Positions 15,232 to 24,830 of a DNA stretch of 64,000 bases are shown here, piece by piece. The translations under genes and the position numbers were made by a program. The notes below the pieces were generated by a model. The model was given only the letters and a program-made list of their open reading frames with translations, searched no databases and had not been told where the DNA came from. Each line of letters opens with the position of its first letter. Position 1 is the stretch's first letter. Location of the stretch: assembly GCF_025369935.1 (NCBI RefSeq), contig NZ_CP104467.1:6889001-6953000 (forward strand), in the 5' to 3' direction. This DNA is from Paenibacillus andongensis (GTDB lineage Bacteria > Bacillota > Bacilli > Paenibacillales > NBRC-103111).

Positions 15232-18200
15232 TCACAGCTGAAATAGTATCGTTGGATTTGTTGCGATGTTATTTACACTTTCCTTGCGAGTTGCTCCATA
15301 TGTCACGCTAAAGGTATAGGAACCAGCTAGTAGTTCCTTGTTAATCTCTCCGCTGGTTGTATTTCCGAAGGGCCTCCAGCTTCCTGCATAATAGCTTACC
15401 ATGCCGCCATTGATTGGATTCCCTTGGCTATCCTTCAGCTGCACCTTAACGTTAACCGTCTGGAAGACAATCAATGGATCGATTCCTATATTCTGCACCT
15501 TTTCCTTATGTGTTCCTTCATATGTCATGTCAAAGGTATAGGAGCCAGGCAATAATTCCTTGCTGATCTCACCACTGTTTGTAGTTCCGATGGCCCGCCA
15601 GATTCCTGCATAGTAGCTCGCACTGCCAACATCCAGCGGATTCCCTTGGCTATCCTTCAATTGCAGCTTGACTTTAACTGTCTGGAACACAATGACGGCG
15701 TCGGCTCCTGTATCCTGTACCTTTTCCTTGTGTGTTCCTTCATAAGTCATGTCAAATGTATAAGAGCCAGGCAGCAATTCCTTGCTAATCTCACCGCCGC
15801 TTGTTGTTCCGATAGTCCGCCAGCTTCCTGCATAGTAGCTCGCACTGCCGACATCCAGCGGATTCCCCTGACTATCCTTCAGTTGCAGCTTGACTTTAAC
15901 CGTCTGGAACCCAACCACAGCGTCAGTCCCCGTATTCTGTAACTTCTCCTTGATCGTACCTTCATATTTCATCGAGAACGTGTAGCTTTTATTCGGCAAT
16001 GCTTTACTTACGGATCCGGAGGCATCCGTTGTGCCAAAATCCTTCCATCCTCCGTCGTAATAACTGACTACTCCCCCGCTGAGCGGATTTCCGCTGCTGT
16101 CTTTGAGTTGAACCTTAACAGCTGTCGTCGACAACGTAAAACTAACCATTTGAGGAGACTCCACATTCCCTGCTTGATCCGTTGACTTATAACTCACTTT
16201 GACTTGGCCTTGCTTATCAAATGTAATCGGTGAAGTATAAAGCTGCCATGTAGTCCCGTTGTCTAGACTGTACACGGTATTGGTTACAGTCGACGAGCTA
16301 TCGCTGCTATTCAATGTAACCGTGACCGGACTTGCGTACGTCCCATTCGGTCCATCCGGTTGTAAAGGCGATACGCTTGCTGTAGTAACTGGAGCTATTT
16401 TATCGATATTACTTACCACATAACTGGTTTCATTCGAAACGTTGCCTGCGGCATCCGCTGCTCTTGCATATAAGGTGTTATTGTCCGAAACGGCGATAGG
16501 GCTTGTGTATGCATCCCATGTACCGCTTGCACCCAGTTTATATTCTTTCACTGCAGCGTTCGTTGGATAGCCGATCGTTACGGTGACGTCCGTATTGGTC
16601 GGAGATATTTTATCTGCTGTAAAGGTAGGATCAATAACCAGTGGGCGAGTCACTGTAACTCCGATCGTGTTCGTCCTAATCGTCGTTCCACCTAGAGTGA
16701 TATCGGCATAAACGTTCGCCGTTCCTGCCTTGAGCGCTTTAACCTGACCATACACAACGGACAAAACAGTCGGGTCGCTGCTTGTGAAGGCAGTGGTACC
16801 CCCTGCCAAGATGGCCGGCAGTCCGTTCACCAGAACGCCAGAACTGTTGACCGGCTCACTTTGCCCCTCATCCAACGTAACCTTGGCCATGGATATAGAA
16901 GCTTGAGCCAAAGGAACAGGTAGTTTGAATAAGATTGTCCCCGACGTATAGTAAATGCTGCCATCCACACCCGAATCCATCAGATTCGTCTGGGTATCTA
17001 CAAGTTTACGTGCATTCATGGTGACGGGATCGATTGCTGTCACATAACGAGCAATCGTTGTATACAGCAGTCCGTCTTGTCCCCAGCGTAAATAAAAGGA
17101 ACGCCATGTGCTGCCACCGCTTGCATTCGGGTACATCAGCTTACTTTTCACAACCGCATTGGTGCTGGGATTCATCGCATAGATAGCAAAAATCTGCCCC
17201 CCTTGATCGTCCTTCCCCCATGCGCCGCCCCATAAAAGTCCATCAGGAGCGAAAGACAAGCCGCCGAGTAATCTTGGGGACGTCAATCCAGGAATGACGG
17301 GTACAAACTCATCAAGTTTGGCATTTGACGCTACATCCCATTTGAACAGTTTGGCCACCGCTGTGGTTGACGTCGTTGTGCCGAGACCTCCATCGATGGA
17401 GGTGCCACCGTAGACAACGCCGTCTTTATAGGCAAGCGCAATGATACTTTGATCTTGTACAACGTTGCGAGTTGACGTCCACTTATCCGTCGTTTCATTG
17501 TAGATGGTCAAGCTGCCGCCCATATTGCCGTAGACCGGTATCGTACCGATAAATAGCTTGTTGTCGCCAGAAGCAATCGCATATGGCCGATCTTGACCAC
17601 CCGGAACCGTGTAAACGAGCCCTGGATTATGCGATGGCGTTGATCCATAATTGTAGGGCAGACTTGCGTCATAGCGGTAAACGCGCGCTCCGCCATAAGC
17701 GCCGAAATAGGTCTTGCCATTCAAAAAGCCGATCTCCTCAACTTGATGGGGAGAGAATGGAGAAGACATTTGAGCTTCATATTTCTGCGTTGACTGATCA
17801 AATACACTCAATCCATCAATGAAACCGCCGAGATATAGCTTGCCGTCCGGCCCTGCTGCGAGGCTTTGTATATTGACACCATCCCTAGCTATAGGCACCT
17901 GGATGGTCTGTATCGAATGATCCTGCGGGTTATAGAGCGTGTACTTGCCGTTCTCGTAAAGGGTAGCCAACACTTTAGCACCAGTAGGCAAAGTGATCCA
18001 ATCAAACGCTTTACTCCCAACCTCCGGGAGTTCAACCTCCGGCATCACGGCCTGCACCGTATTGGCTGCGACGTTGTACGTCCACAGACTGTTTGAAGAT
18101 TTATTCCGGTAATAAAGCAGATTGGCGTCATAAGGAGACGGAGGTGAGATTTTGCCATCAAATGCTTCCGGAGCCGTATAGGCAATTTGCTTCTTCACTT

Positions 18201-19935
18201 CGAACGTCGATTCGTTCACGACGGCGAGAGATGTACCATGTGTAATGTAAAGCAGTCCGTTGTAAGGTGATATGTTGTGTATGAAATCATCCATGCCCGT
18301 GAATGGTAATGGGATCTCCATTTTTTCTCCGCTATTCCTGTCCATTCGTATCAAATGCTTTTTTGAACCAATTCCGACATACAAGTACTGGTCCGTAACC
18401 CCGGCTCCCCGAGCATATTGTTCGGTTGGATGCATGCTGCCCAGATCGGCAAACAAGCTTGTATTGGTATCGTAAGTAAAGACTTTGGCATTCGGATAAG
18501 TAGAGCCGTATATGAGGCCATTAGAACTTGCATCCAAATCCCATACGAAATTATTGGACGGATTATTCCCTACTTCCGTGATCTTTCTGAGGATCGGATC
18601 GTATTTCCAGAACTTACGGTTGGCTGTAGCAGCAAAATAGACGTTCTTATCCGCCCCAACCGTAACCGCCCAAGTTTCTGTCGTACCGGGCACCGCTTCC
18701 GAATGATTGATGACTCCAGTCGCAGCATCGACGGCATAGAAAGTCCCCGGATTGCCGTTGGCTACGAAATAGAGCTCTCCGTTTCCTATCGCTCCTCCTA
18801 AGGTAGTCGCCGTGAGTGTCGCTTTACCTAAATTGACGGGTGCGCCATACTTAAACGGCAATTTAAGCGCATCACCTTTATAAGAAAATGAAACATCATC
18901 AAAATAGGCTTTGCTGAGAGTCGCTACACCGGAATACAATAAAACCTTCGCTGTGGCCGCTTTATCCGGAGCTATACCCTCTATTTTGAGCTGGCTCCAT
19001 GTATTCAGCGGTGTACCGTATGAAACGGAGGATGTTCCAATTTCGCTACCTGATGAATTATAAAATTTCATATAAAGGTTTACGGCTCCTCCGGATACTA
19101 AGTAAACACTGGCCTTCGCTTCATAAATGCCGTCGGCTTGAACAGTGATCGGCTTGGTGTTGAGTCCAGATGGGGATGTTGTGCTGGTGTCATCAATCAA
19201 CAAACTGGACAACCCGCTGTTCTGCTCCGTCTTAGTTACCGACACAGAGCTAGCGGGTGTACCTCCGAATAAATCCCAACCAGGAATAGTTGATCCGGAA
19301 GTAGGATCTTCAAACCCTGGATTGATCACGGCAATCGTATCAGCCACGCGGTAAAACTGAGCCTCGTCTACATAGGCCGTCATGGTAGTACCCGATGAAG
19401 CATACACGAATACCGTCGCAAAGGCAGCATCCGCCGGAGCAATACCTTGGGCTCGAATGTCCAGCCATTTGTTTAACGGGGGGGCGGCGAGGTTATAAGT
19501 CGCCTGTTTGTTCAACGGCTTCCCCGCTGCGTCATGCCAGCGAATCCAAAGAGATGGTGTTCCTGTAAAGTTTTCGATATACAACTTGACTGCTGCCTCA
19601 TAAGATTTTCCGGGCGTTACGGCCAGCTTTGCGCTTTCCGCTCCAAGCGCACCTGCTATTGCCCCCGTTCTCTCCATCTTCAAGCTCCTATTCCCAGCGA
19701 ATTTGGTCGTTTCTGACAATGAGAGTCCTGAAGGTATACCAGCAGAAAAATAACCCCAACTCGGAATTTTGCCTGATACCAGATCTTGCTCGAATCCGGA
19801 GTTGGGTACCGGAATGATCTCCGCTGCCTCAGCGGCTCGTACGTTGGAGGGCAAGTAAAGAGCTAAGCATAGCAATGCTAAAAATCCCAACAACCATTTG
19901 AAAAATGTACTTCTCCCAACCATAGATACAGGCAT
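15232..19935 (-). CDS. Large secreted beta-propeller protein with carbohydrate-binding-like and Ig-like modules and four C-terminal repeats
   Basis: About 1567 residues with a Sec signal peptide (WLLGFLALLCLALYLPSNVRA, cleavage near VRA). Modules in order: two CBM4/9-like jelly rolls (about 42-200 and 205-355, each starting with an NPGFED or NSGFEQD motif); a large beta-propeller region (about 360-1025, repeated GxDGLLY, GADKNVYFAA, PDGKLYLGG blades); a bacterial Ig-like Big_2 domain (about 1040-1110, STxVLSVVYGQVKALKAGTANVYA); two OmpL47-like modules (about 1115-1270, YSLDNGTTWQLYTSPI); and four 74-residue repeats (about 1275-1570, VKLQLKDSQGNPLDVGSASY). No catalytic motif was recognised; a surface carbohydrate- or polymer-binding role is likely. 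The start is placed at the ATG at 19935 (AGGATG ahead); an ATG three codons earlier abuts the ribosome site. Confidence 0.88.
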   Translation of the reverse strand: MPVSMVGRSTFFKWLLGFLALLCLALYLPSNVRAAEAAEIIPVPNSGFEQDLVSGKIPSWGYFSAGIPSGLSLSETTKFAGNRSLKMERTGAIAGALGAESAKLAVTPGKSYEAAVKLYIENFTGTPSLWIRWHDAAGKPLNKQATYNLAAPPLNKWLDIRAQGIAPADAAFATVFVYASSGTTMTAYVDEAQFYRVADTIAVINPGFEDPTSGSTIPGWDLFGGTPASSVSVTKTEQNSGLSSLLIDDTSTTSPSGLNTKPITVQADGIYEAKASVYLVSGGAVNLYMKFYNSSGSEIGTSSVSYGTPLNTWSQLKIEGIAPDKAATAKVLLYSGVATLSKAYFDDVSFSYKGDALKLPFKYGAPVNLGKATLTATTLGGAIGNGELYFVANGNPGTFYAVDAATGVINHSEAVPGTTETWAVTVGADKNVYFAATANRKFWKYDPILRKITEVGNNPSNNFVWDLDASSNGLIYGSTYPNAKVFTYDTNTSLFADLGSMHPTEQYARGAGVTDQYLYVGIGSKKHLIRMDRNSGEKMEIPLPFTGMDDFIHNISPYNGLLYITHGTSLAVVNESTFEVKKQIAYTAPEAFDGKISPPSPYDANLLYYRNKSSNSLWTYNVAANTVQAVMPEVELPEVGSKAFDWITLPTGAKVLATLYENGKYTLYNPQDHSIQTIQVPIARDGVNIQSLAAGPDGKLYLGGFIDGLSVFDQSTQKYEAQMSSPFSPHQVEEIGFLNGKTYFGAYGGARVYRYDASLPYNYGSTPSHNPGLVYTVPGGQDRPYAIASGDNKLFIGTIPVYGNMGGSLTIYNETTDKWTSTRNVVQDQSIIALAYKDGVVYGGTSIDGGLGTTTSTTAVAKLFKWDVASNAKLDEFVPVIPGLTSPRLLGGLSFAPDGLLWGGAWGKDDQGGQIFAIYAMNPSTNAVVKSKLMYPNASGGSTWRSFYLRWGQDGLLYTTIARYVTAIDPVTMNARKLVDTQTNLMDSGVDGSIYYTSGTILFKLPVPLAQASISMAKVTLDEGQSEPVNSSGVLVNGLPAILAGGTTAFTSSDPTVLSVVYGQVKALKAGTANVYADITLGGTTIRTNTIGVTVTRPLVIDPTFTADKISPTNTDVTVTIGYPTNAAVKEYKLGASGTWDAYTSPIAVSDNNTLYARAADAAGNVSNETSYVVSNIDKIAPVTTASVSPLQPDGPNGTYASPVTVTLNSSDSSSTVTNTVYSLDNGTTWQLYTSPITFDKQGQVKVSYKSTDQAGNVESPQMVSFTLSTTAVKVQLKDSSGNPLSGGVVSYYDGGWKDFGTTDASGSVSKALPNKSYTFSMKYEGTIKEKLQNTGTDAVVGFQTVKVKLQLKDSQGNPLDVGSASYYAGSWRTIGTTSGGEISKELLPGSYTFDMTYEGTHKEKVQDTGADAVIVFQTVKVKLQLKDSQGNPLDVGSASYYAGIWRAIGTTNSGEISKELLPGSYTFDMTYEGTHKEKVQNIGIDPLIVFQTVNVKVQLKDSQGNPINGGMVSYYAGSWRPFGNTTSGEINKELLAGSYTFSVTYGATRKESVNNIATNPTILFQL
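15236..16130 (-). repeat. Four tandem 222-225 bp repeats encoding 74-residue modules
   Basis: The conserved start GGATTCCC (or GGATTTCC) of each unit recurs at 15416, 15638, 15860 and 16085, i.e. at 222, 222 and 225 bases. The second and third units are nearly identical at DNA level, indicating recent duplication. Each encodes a beta-rich module VKLQLKDSQGNP...YYAGSWR...GTT...GEISKELLPGSYTF...YEGTHKEK. Confidence 0.85.
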
Positions 19936-19944
19936 TCTCATCAT

Positions 19945-20407
19945 CCTTTTTTCAAAATTCTACCCGATCGGCAGTGTGTGTGGTGATAGGTGATATTGAT
20001 GGATTGCATTAACGAAACCGCTTACATTTTAAGTATAAATAATGGGAAAAAGTCAGTAACCTAACCAGTCCTGAAACATGACAACGCTATTTTAAATGAA
20101 AAAGGGTGGTTGTATTTCTCTTGTTAAATGATGTTGTAAAAAGTGCAACAATTGCTGCTTAAATCTCACCTCTCCCCCTTCGTTGTTGCATAATGTACAT
20201 CAATTGAGCCCAATACAGTCGATTTTGCAGCAAATGGGCTCAAAATGTTGTACGAACTGCAACTTCAAGTTGCAAAATAGCTTTCATGCATGCGAATTGT
20301 TGTAGGAAATACAACATTGGTATCCAGCCACAATACCCAAATCCATTCATAAAGCTGTTGAACGACACTCGAAACCGCCTTTTGGAGTCGGAATGCAACA
20401 ATTACTA
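19945..20407. repeat. Non-coding region with four phased GTTGTA-N5-TRCAAC palindromes and a long inverted repeat
   Basis: No gene is seen in this 463-base gap. Four 17-base imperfect palindromes of GTTGYA-N5-TRCAWC lie at 20133-20149, 20185-20201, 20247-20263 and 20299-20315, spaced 52, 62 and 52 bases (5, 6 and 5 helical turns). Half sites occur at 20109-20114 and 20269-20274, and TGCAACTTCAAGTTGCA (20258-20274) is a perfect palindrome. The middle pair encloses TTGAGCCCA/TGGGCTCAA, so 20185-20263 as a whole is an inverted repeat. It lies upstream of the 1570-residue secreted protein gene. Confidence 0.65.
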
Positions 20408-21460
20408 TTAAGATATAGGTACCGCACCTAGTTGATTCTCAGCTCTACTTCCTTGCTCCTTCCCATAATCAATGAGAACGCCCAATACGTCTCGCGGGGA
20501 TTCGCGAAGCAATTCGTAAGCCACTGTCATAGAGGGTAAAGCCATCTCATGCGTGATAAGTGTTTGGATGGAAATCCGTCGTTCCGCAAGTAAACGGATA
20601 AATTCCGCCATGTTGCGACCTTCTGTCCAACGTACATAACCGATCGGATAGTCGACGCCCTTGCTTTCGTAGCTGTCATGATACCGCCCTGGACCACCAG
20701 CACGCGAGATGAGCACCTGCGCTTCTTTGGCAAACATCAACTCCCGATCGAAGTCCATCTTCACATCGCCGACAATGACGATTTTCCCTCTGTCGCGAAT
20801 CCAGTGAAGGGCCTGATCAATCATGCCGGAATTGGCACCATTGGCACAGATGATGACCGCATCAACACCTTCATGCTGCCCTAACGAGTCGATTGTGCGG
20901 TTGACATCCTGTACATTGTCACACACATGCACGGCACTGGCTGCCGAAAGCTTGGCACAGCGTTCAGCCAACAAGTCAAGCCCGATTACCCGGCTGCCGG
21001 AAACGTCTGCAATCCGACATACGATTTGTCCCAGTATACCTAGTCCAACCACGGCAACCGATTCTCCAAAACGCAAATCCGCTTGCCGCAGCGCATGAAT
21101 GGCGATCGCACCGAGTCCGACGAAGGATGCTTCTTTCGAGCTGCATTCATCCGGAAGCGGAACAATCAAATGCTTAGGCACCACTAAGAACTCCGCATGC
21201 TTAACATAAGGAGAACCGTAACAAGCGACTCGCTGCCCTGCCTTCACATGGGAGACTCCTTCCCCGATTTCCCGCACAATTCCCATCGCACTGTAACCAA
21301 GTTGAATGGGAGTATCCGTCTTCAGGTTTTTCAGCAGAAGCTCTGTGCCTGAACTAATTGCGGAATAGCAGGTTTCAACACGTACATGGTTCGCTTCAAT
21401 GGAAGGCTCTTCAATGTCTAAGACTTCAACCTTGCCTTTCAAGGAGATTACTGCTTTCAT
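20408..21460 (-). CDS. Zinc-binding MDR-superfamily dehydrogenase
   Basis: Medium-chain dehydrogenase of 350 residues. The N-terminal GroES-like domain contains CYSAISSGTELLLKNL instead of the classic GHE catalytic loop, as in the BchC/threonine-dehydrogenase-related branch; the Rossmann domain has VAVVGLGILGQIV (about residues 160-172) and binds NAD(P). The start at 21460 follows AAGGAAAGGAGTGAAGAG; the frame is open 34 codons further without a site. It is divergent from an AraC regulator and similar in type to the dehydrogenase at 22607, so both probably act on polyols or sugars controlled by that regulator. Substrate unknown. Confidence 0.87.
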   Translation of the reverse strand: MKAVISLKGKVEVLDIEEPSIEANHVRVETCYSAISSGTELLLKNLKTDTPIQLGYSAMGIVREIGEGVSHVKAGQRVACYGSPYVKHAEFLVVPKHLIVPLPDECSSKEASFVGLGAIAIHALRQADLRFGESVAVVGLGILGQIVCRIADVSGSRVIGLDLLAERCAKLSAASAVHVCDNVQDVNRTIDSLGQHEGVDAVIICANGANSGMIDQALHWIRDRGKIVIVGDVKMDFDRELMFAKEAQVLISRAGGPGRYHDSYESKGVDYPIGYVRWTEGRNMAEFIRLLAERRISIQTLITHEMALPSMTVAYELLRESPRDVLGVLIDYGKEQGSRAENQLGAVPIS

Positions 21461-21612
21461 CTCTTCACTCCTTTCCTTATTGGTATTTATCTGGATCATA
21501 TAATTCATGTTAAGCGATCGCAAAAGGACTGTCAAACCTTTTTTATAGCGATTTTCTTTCATTTTTTCAGCAAAATAGATTTATATAAGTATCAAATAAG
21601 AACCAGTGATTA

Positions 21613-21621
21613 TGATATAAT
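21613..21621 (+). promoter_or_regulatory. Extended -10 element of the AraC regulator gene
   Basis: TGATATAAT joins a TG motif to a perfect TATAAT (21616-21621), 26 bases before the ATG at 21648. The sequence 17 bases upstream (CAAATA) is a poor -35, which fits an extended -10 or activator-dependent promoter. Confidence 0.5.
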
Positions 21622-21647
21622 CAACTTTAAAATGGAGGTTGACTAGC

Positions 21648-22481
21648 ATGAAGAATACGATGCTCTCTTCTCTGCTGGAAACAGCCGAGCTTAAAGTGTT
21701 AAAGTTTGATATCCATCGCCGCCGCGAGATGAACTACCGGAACCGTGTATTTCATGAGTATTACATGATGACCTATGTGAGAAAAGGCTCGGCCAAACTT
21801 AGGGTTCAAGACAATATCTATGTGATCGAACCGGGATCCGTCATTTTTATCCCTACCTTTCTGGAACACGACCAATATAAAGATAGTGATGAGGAAACCG
21901 AGTTTCTCTGGTGGCATTTTACTTACAAGATTCAGAATGTGATTGATGTGCTGCCGTTTTTACAGATCCCTTATATCTATCCGCTGAAAAATCACAAAAA
22001 ATTCGAGGCCGTATTCGACGAATTCGTGCTCTCTACCACAAGGGAAGGCCATATCCCTACCATCATTTTGCAAAAAGCAAAGTCTCTTGAATTGCTTTAT
22101 TTGTTATTGGACAATGCTTTGGGAAGTGTGAATGCCACGGATTTGAGACAGCCGTCTCACAGCTTTTTGTCCATCTTATTGAAAATAGTAACCCAGCCCG
22201 AGGCTTCGTTTTCATTATCGGATTTAGCCAAGGATTTACATATGAATCCAACCTACGTAAGCAATCACTTCAAAGAGATGTTCGGCAAATCGCCGATCCT
22301 GCTGCATCGGGAAATGAAAATCGCAAAAGCGAAATCGCTTTTGGAAATGCAGGAAATGAACATTACCGAAATCAGCAGCTCCCTCGGATTCAACGACCTT
22401 CAATCCTTTACCCGCCTTTTCAAGAAATACACGGGCATTTCCCCCGTTCAATACAAGCGTTTGTTTGAAAAAAATATTTAA
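21648..22481 (+). CDS. AraC-family transcriptional regulator
   Basis: Regulator of 277 residues. An N-terminal cupin-like effector domain (YYMMTYVRKGSAKLRVQDNIYVIEPGSVIFIPTFLEHDQY) binds a small ligand; the C-terminal about 100 residues hold the two AraC helix-turn-helix motifs (LSDLAKDLHMNPTYVSNHFKEMFG and MNITEISSSLGFNDLQSFTRLFKKYTGISPVQYKR). The ATG at 21648 follows GGAGG with a 9-base spacer. It sits between two zinc-dependent dehydrogenase genes, one divergent and one downstream, and probably controls both. Confidence 0.9.
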   Translation: MKNTMLSSLLETAELKVLKFDIHRRREMNYRNRVFHEYYMMTYVRKGSAKLRVQDNIYVIEPGSVIFIPTFLEHDQYKDSDEETEFLWWHFTYKIQNVIDVLPFLQIPYIYPLKNHKKFEAVFDEFVLSTTREGHIPTIILQKAKSLELLYLLLDNALGSVNATDLRQPSHSFLSILLKIVTQPEASFSLSDLAKDLHMNPTYVSNHFKEMFGKSPILLHREMKIAKAKSLLEMQEMNITEISSSLGFNDLQSFTRLFKKYTGISPVQYKRLFEKNI

Positions 22482-22606
22482 AAATATTTCCAGCTGCACC
22501 ACCTGTATAAGTGTTAAACATTAGCAAAGTTGTGCTCTATTTTTGTAAATCCGATACCTATACACTAATCTCGAGGGGAAATGAACCCGTTCGAGGAGGT
22601 AGGGAA

Positions 22607-23605
22607 ATGGAAACACTGCGTATCGTTTTCACAGAAAAACAAAAGGTTGAGGTCCGGAATGAAACGTTCGATCCTGCACTCGGTCAGACCGAAATTCTAT
22701 GTGCCGCTCTATGCTCCCTGATTAGTACAGGGACAGAGCTTCAATGCCTTAGAGGTGTATTTGACCCCGATACCAACTGGTCGGACTGGGTTAAGTATCC
22801 TTTCTATCCCGGTTATTGCATGGTGGCTGAAGTGCTTGAAATTGGCTCAGAAGTTAAGGGGATACACAAAGGCGATCGTGTGTTTGTCGAGAATTCACAT
22901 ACGCAATATTTTAAAACAGATGCCAAGCATGCCTATCTTCTTCCGCATAATATTAGCACCGAGCAAGGCGTATGGATCAATCTTTCCAAAACAACACAGC
23001 TTGGTGTAAGAAGAGCAGAACTGCAGTTAGGAGAAACGGTGGGCGTCATCGGTCTGGGACTTCTCGGACAGCTGGTAACCCAATATTTATATCTGTCCGG
23101 GGTCAAAGATATTTTCGCTATCGATCCTGCAGAGAGCCGTTTGCAGCTGGTTGGGCAACGGCCAGGCATTCAGCTGCTGCCCATGGATGCGGGAAAAGCA
23201 CATGAAGAAATCAAGCATAAAACAGATGGCAGCATGCTGGACGTTATCTTCGATATTACCGGGCATCCGGCCGTCTTAGCCCAAGCTACTCGGCTCGTCA
23301 AGCCTTTGGGAAGAGTTATTTTGCTGGGAGATACGGCAACTCCTTCTGAGCAGGGAATGGGCCGAAATGTTGTGTCCAATTCCGTTTCCATTCTGGGCAT
23401 CCACGCCCTTATGAATTACAACGGTTGGAATCATCCCCAAATGGCCGCTCTATTCTTAAGCTACATCGCGCAAGGACGAATGGATGTGACCTCTTTGATT
23501 ACCCATCGTTATTCGCCATCCGAGGCCCCGCAGGTGTACGACTCATTGGTGCAGAACCGCAGTTCTGCCATGGGGGTTTTGTTTGATTGGACGAAATTAA
23601 AATGA
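22607..23605 (+). CDS. Zinc-binding MDR-superfamily dehydrogenase
   Basis: A 332-residue medium-chain dehydrogenase. As in its neighbour at 20408, the N-terminal domain has CSLISTGTELQCLRG in place of the classic zinc/GHE loop; the nucleotide domain reads VGVIGLGLLGQLVTQYLYLSGVKDIFAIDP (about residues 145-175). It starts at the ATG at 22607 behind GAGGAGGTAGGGAA. It follows the AraC gene with a gap of 125 bases and ends before a bidirectional terminator. Two related enzymes around one AraC gene suggest sequential or alternative oxidation of a sugar alcohol or sugar, which is inference. Confidence 0.87.
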   Translation: METLRIVFTEKQKVEVRNETFDPALGQTEILCAALCSLISTGTELQCLRGVFDPDTNWSDWVKYPFYPGYCMVAEVLEIGSEVKGIHKGDRVFVENSHTQYFKTDAKHAYLLPHNISTEQGVWINLSKTTQLGVRRAELQLGETVGVIGLGLLGQLVTQYLYLSGVKDIFAIDPAESRLQLVGQRPGIQLLPMDAGKAHEEIKHKTDGSMLDVIFDITGHPAVLAQATRLVKPLGRVILLGDTATPSEQGMGRNVVSNSVSILGIHALMNYNGWNHPQMAALFLSYIAQGRMDVTSLITHRYSPSEAPQVYDSLVQNRSSAMGVLFDWTKLK

Positions 23606-23721
23606 TGAGAGTGGAACCTATGACCGTTTCGGGGTGATCATTGAATACTCGATTCGCATCGAGCAGTCCCTTCCCTTTTCACGATAGGAATGAAAATCAG
23701 TTACTTTATAACAAATGCAAC

Positions 23722-23766
23722 AAAAGTGCCTTTCCCGTGTGATTATACGCAGAGAGAGGCACTTTT
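23722..23766. terminator. Bidirectional terminator between dehydrogenase and CapA-like genes
   Basis: AAAAGTGCCT and AGGCACTTTT form a 10-base-pair stem around a loop of about 25 bases. It ends the plus-strand dehydrogenase and the minus-strand CapA-like gene (stop at 23771). Confidence 0.7.
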
Positions 23767-23770
23767 CATT

Positions 23771-24742
23771 TTACCTAACCGGAACAACTGTAAACGTAGT
23801 CTTATCTGCTTTCCTCTTCTTCACTATCGTTGGAATTTCGTCAATTCTCAGGACATCTACGATGCCATTTTCATTTTTAGTGAGAGTCAATGACAGAATC
23901 ATTCCCCGAATCGTATTCTCACTTTTTGTTAGCTTCGACGATACGAAGTTACCTAAAGAGGAAGCAGCGACTCGATTGCGCACCTTACCATCGATGTCTT
24001 TCATTACAGTCTGAGTTACCGGGTGCAGCACATGTGGATGTGTTCCTATGACTACGTTAACGCCCTGTTTAAAGAGGAACTGCATCAATTGCTTCTGATC
24101 TCTGCTCGGATACGTCTGATACTCTTTCCCAAAATGTAAGCAGACTATGATGAATTCAGTTTTCTTTTTCAACTGGCGAATATCTGCAATCATCTTTTTT
24201 CGATCAAATGGATTCACCATCCATCGACGAGGAACATGTATGGCATTCGTCCCTTTGGTATAGGCCAAAATGCCAATATTCACCCCTTTCACACGCATGA
24301 TCAAATGCTGATTAGCTTCATCAAGGGTACGAGCGGTACCCGTATGCTTGAGCCCGTGTTTATCGAGCACCTTCAACGTTCGCTTCAAGCCAGCTGAACC
24401 ACCATCCATACAATGGTTATTGGAAGTTGTTACTACATGAAACCCCACGCTTTTCAACGTTGCTGCCAATGCATCCGGGCAATTGAACACGGGGTACCCA
24501 GTTCTCGGGTTCCTTCGTTCCATTGGACAGTTGCATTTGGGTCGGATTCCCATCCTGCCCAATTTCCTGTTCCCAGAGAAGGTCGTTTCCAGGTTTCCAA
24601 TCGTTAGATCGTGGTTCTTTAGATAAGGCTTAATGGGTTCAAAAATAGAATCAAACGAGTAACCATCTCCTTGCTTCGCAGAGTCAATGATTTCACTTTT
24701 CATCAACAAATCTCCGACAGCGGCAATCTTTATTTGCTCCAA
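23771..24742 (-). CDS. CapA-family metallophosphatase-like protein
   Basis: Protein of about 323 residues with the PGA_cap/CapA fold. Metal-site motifs in order are AVGDLLM (about residue 8), GNLETTFSG, TSNNHCMDGG, HFGKEYQTYPSRDQKQL and GTHPHVLHPV. No signal peptide or transmembrane helix is seen, unlike the membrane-anchored CapA of capsule loci. I prefer the TTG at 24742, which follows AGGAGGG with a 7-base spacer; upstream ATG codons lie in or before that site. It is a lone gene with no other poly-gamma-glutamate genes nearby, so a capsule role is doubtful and the true substrate unknown. Confidence 0.82.
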   Translation of the reverse strand: MEQIKIAAVGDLLMKSEIIDSAKQGDGYSFDSIFEPIKPYLKNHDLTIGNLETTFSGNRKLGRMGIRPKCNCPMERRNPRTGYPVFNCPDALAATLKSVGFHVVTTSNNHCMDGGSAGLKRTLKVLDKHGLKHTGTARTLDEANQHLIMRVKGVNIGILAYTKGTNAIHVPRRWMVNPFDRKKMIADIRQLKKKTEFIIVCLHFGKEYQTYPSRDQKQLMQFLFKQGVNVVIGTHPHVLHPVTQTVMKDIDGKVRNRVAASSLGNFVSSKLTKSENTIRGMILSLTLTKNENGIVDVLRIDEIPTIVKKRKADKTTFTVVPVR

Positions 24743-24830
24743 CGCATTCCCTCCTCTCATGAGCACATTATTCGATGAAAGGGGTTGTTGATTGTAAAAT
24801 AGGCTGGGCTTTGGAGTCCGCGCTGGGTGG

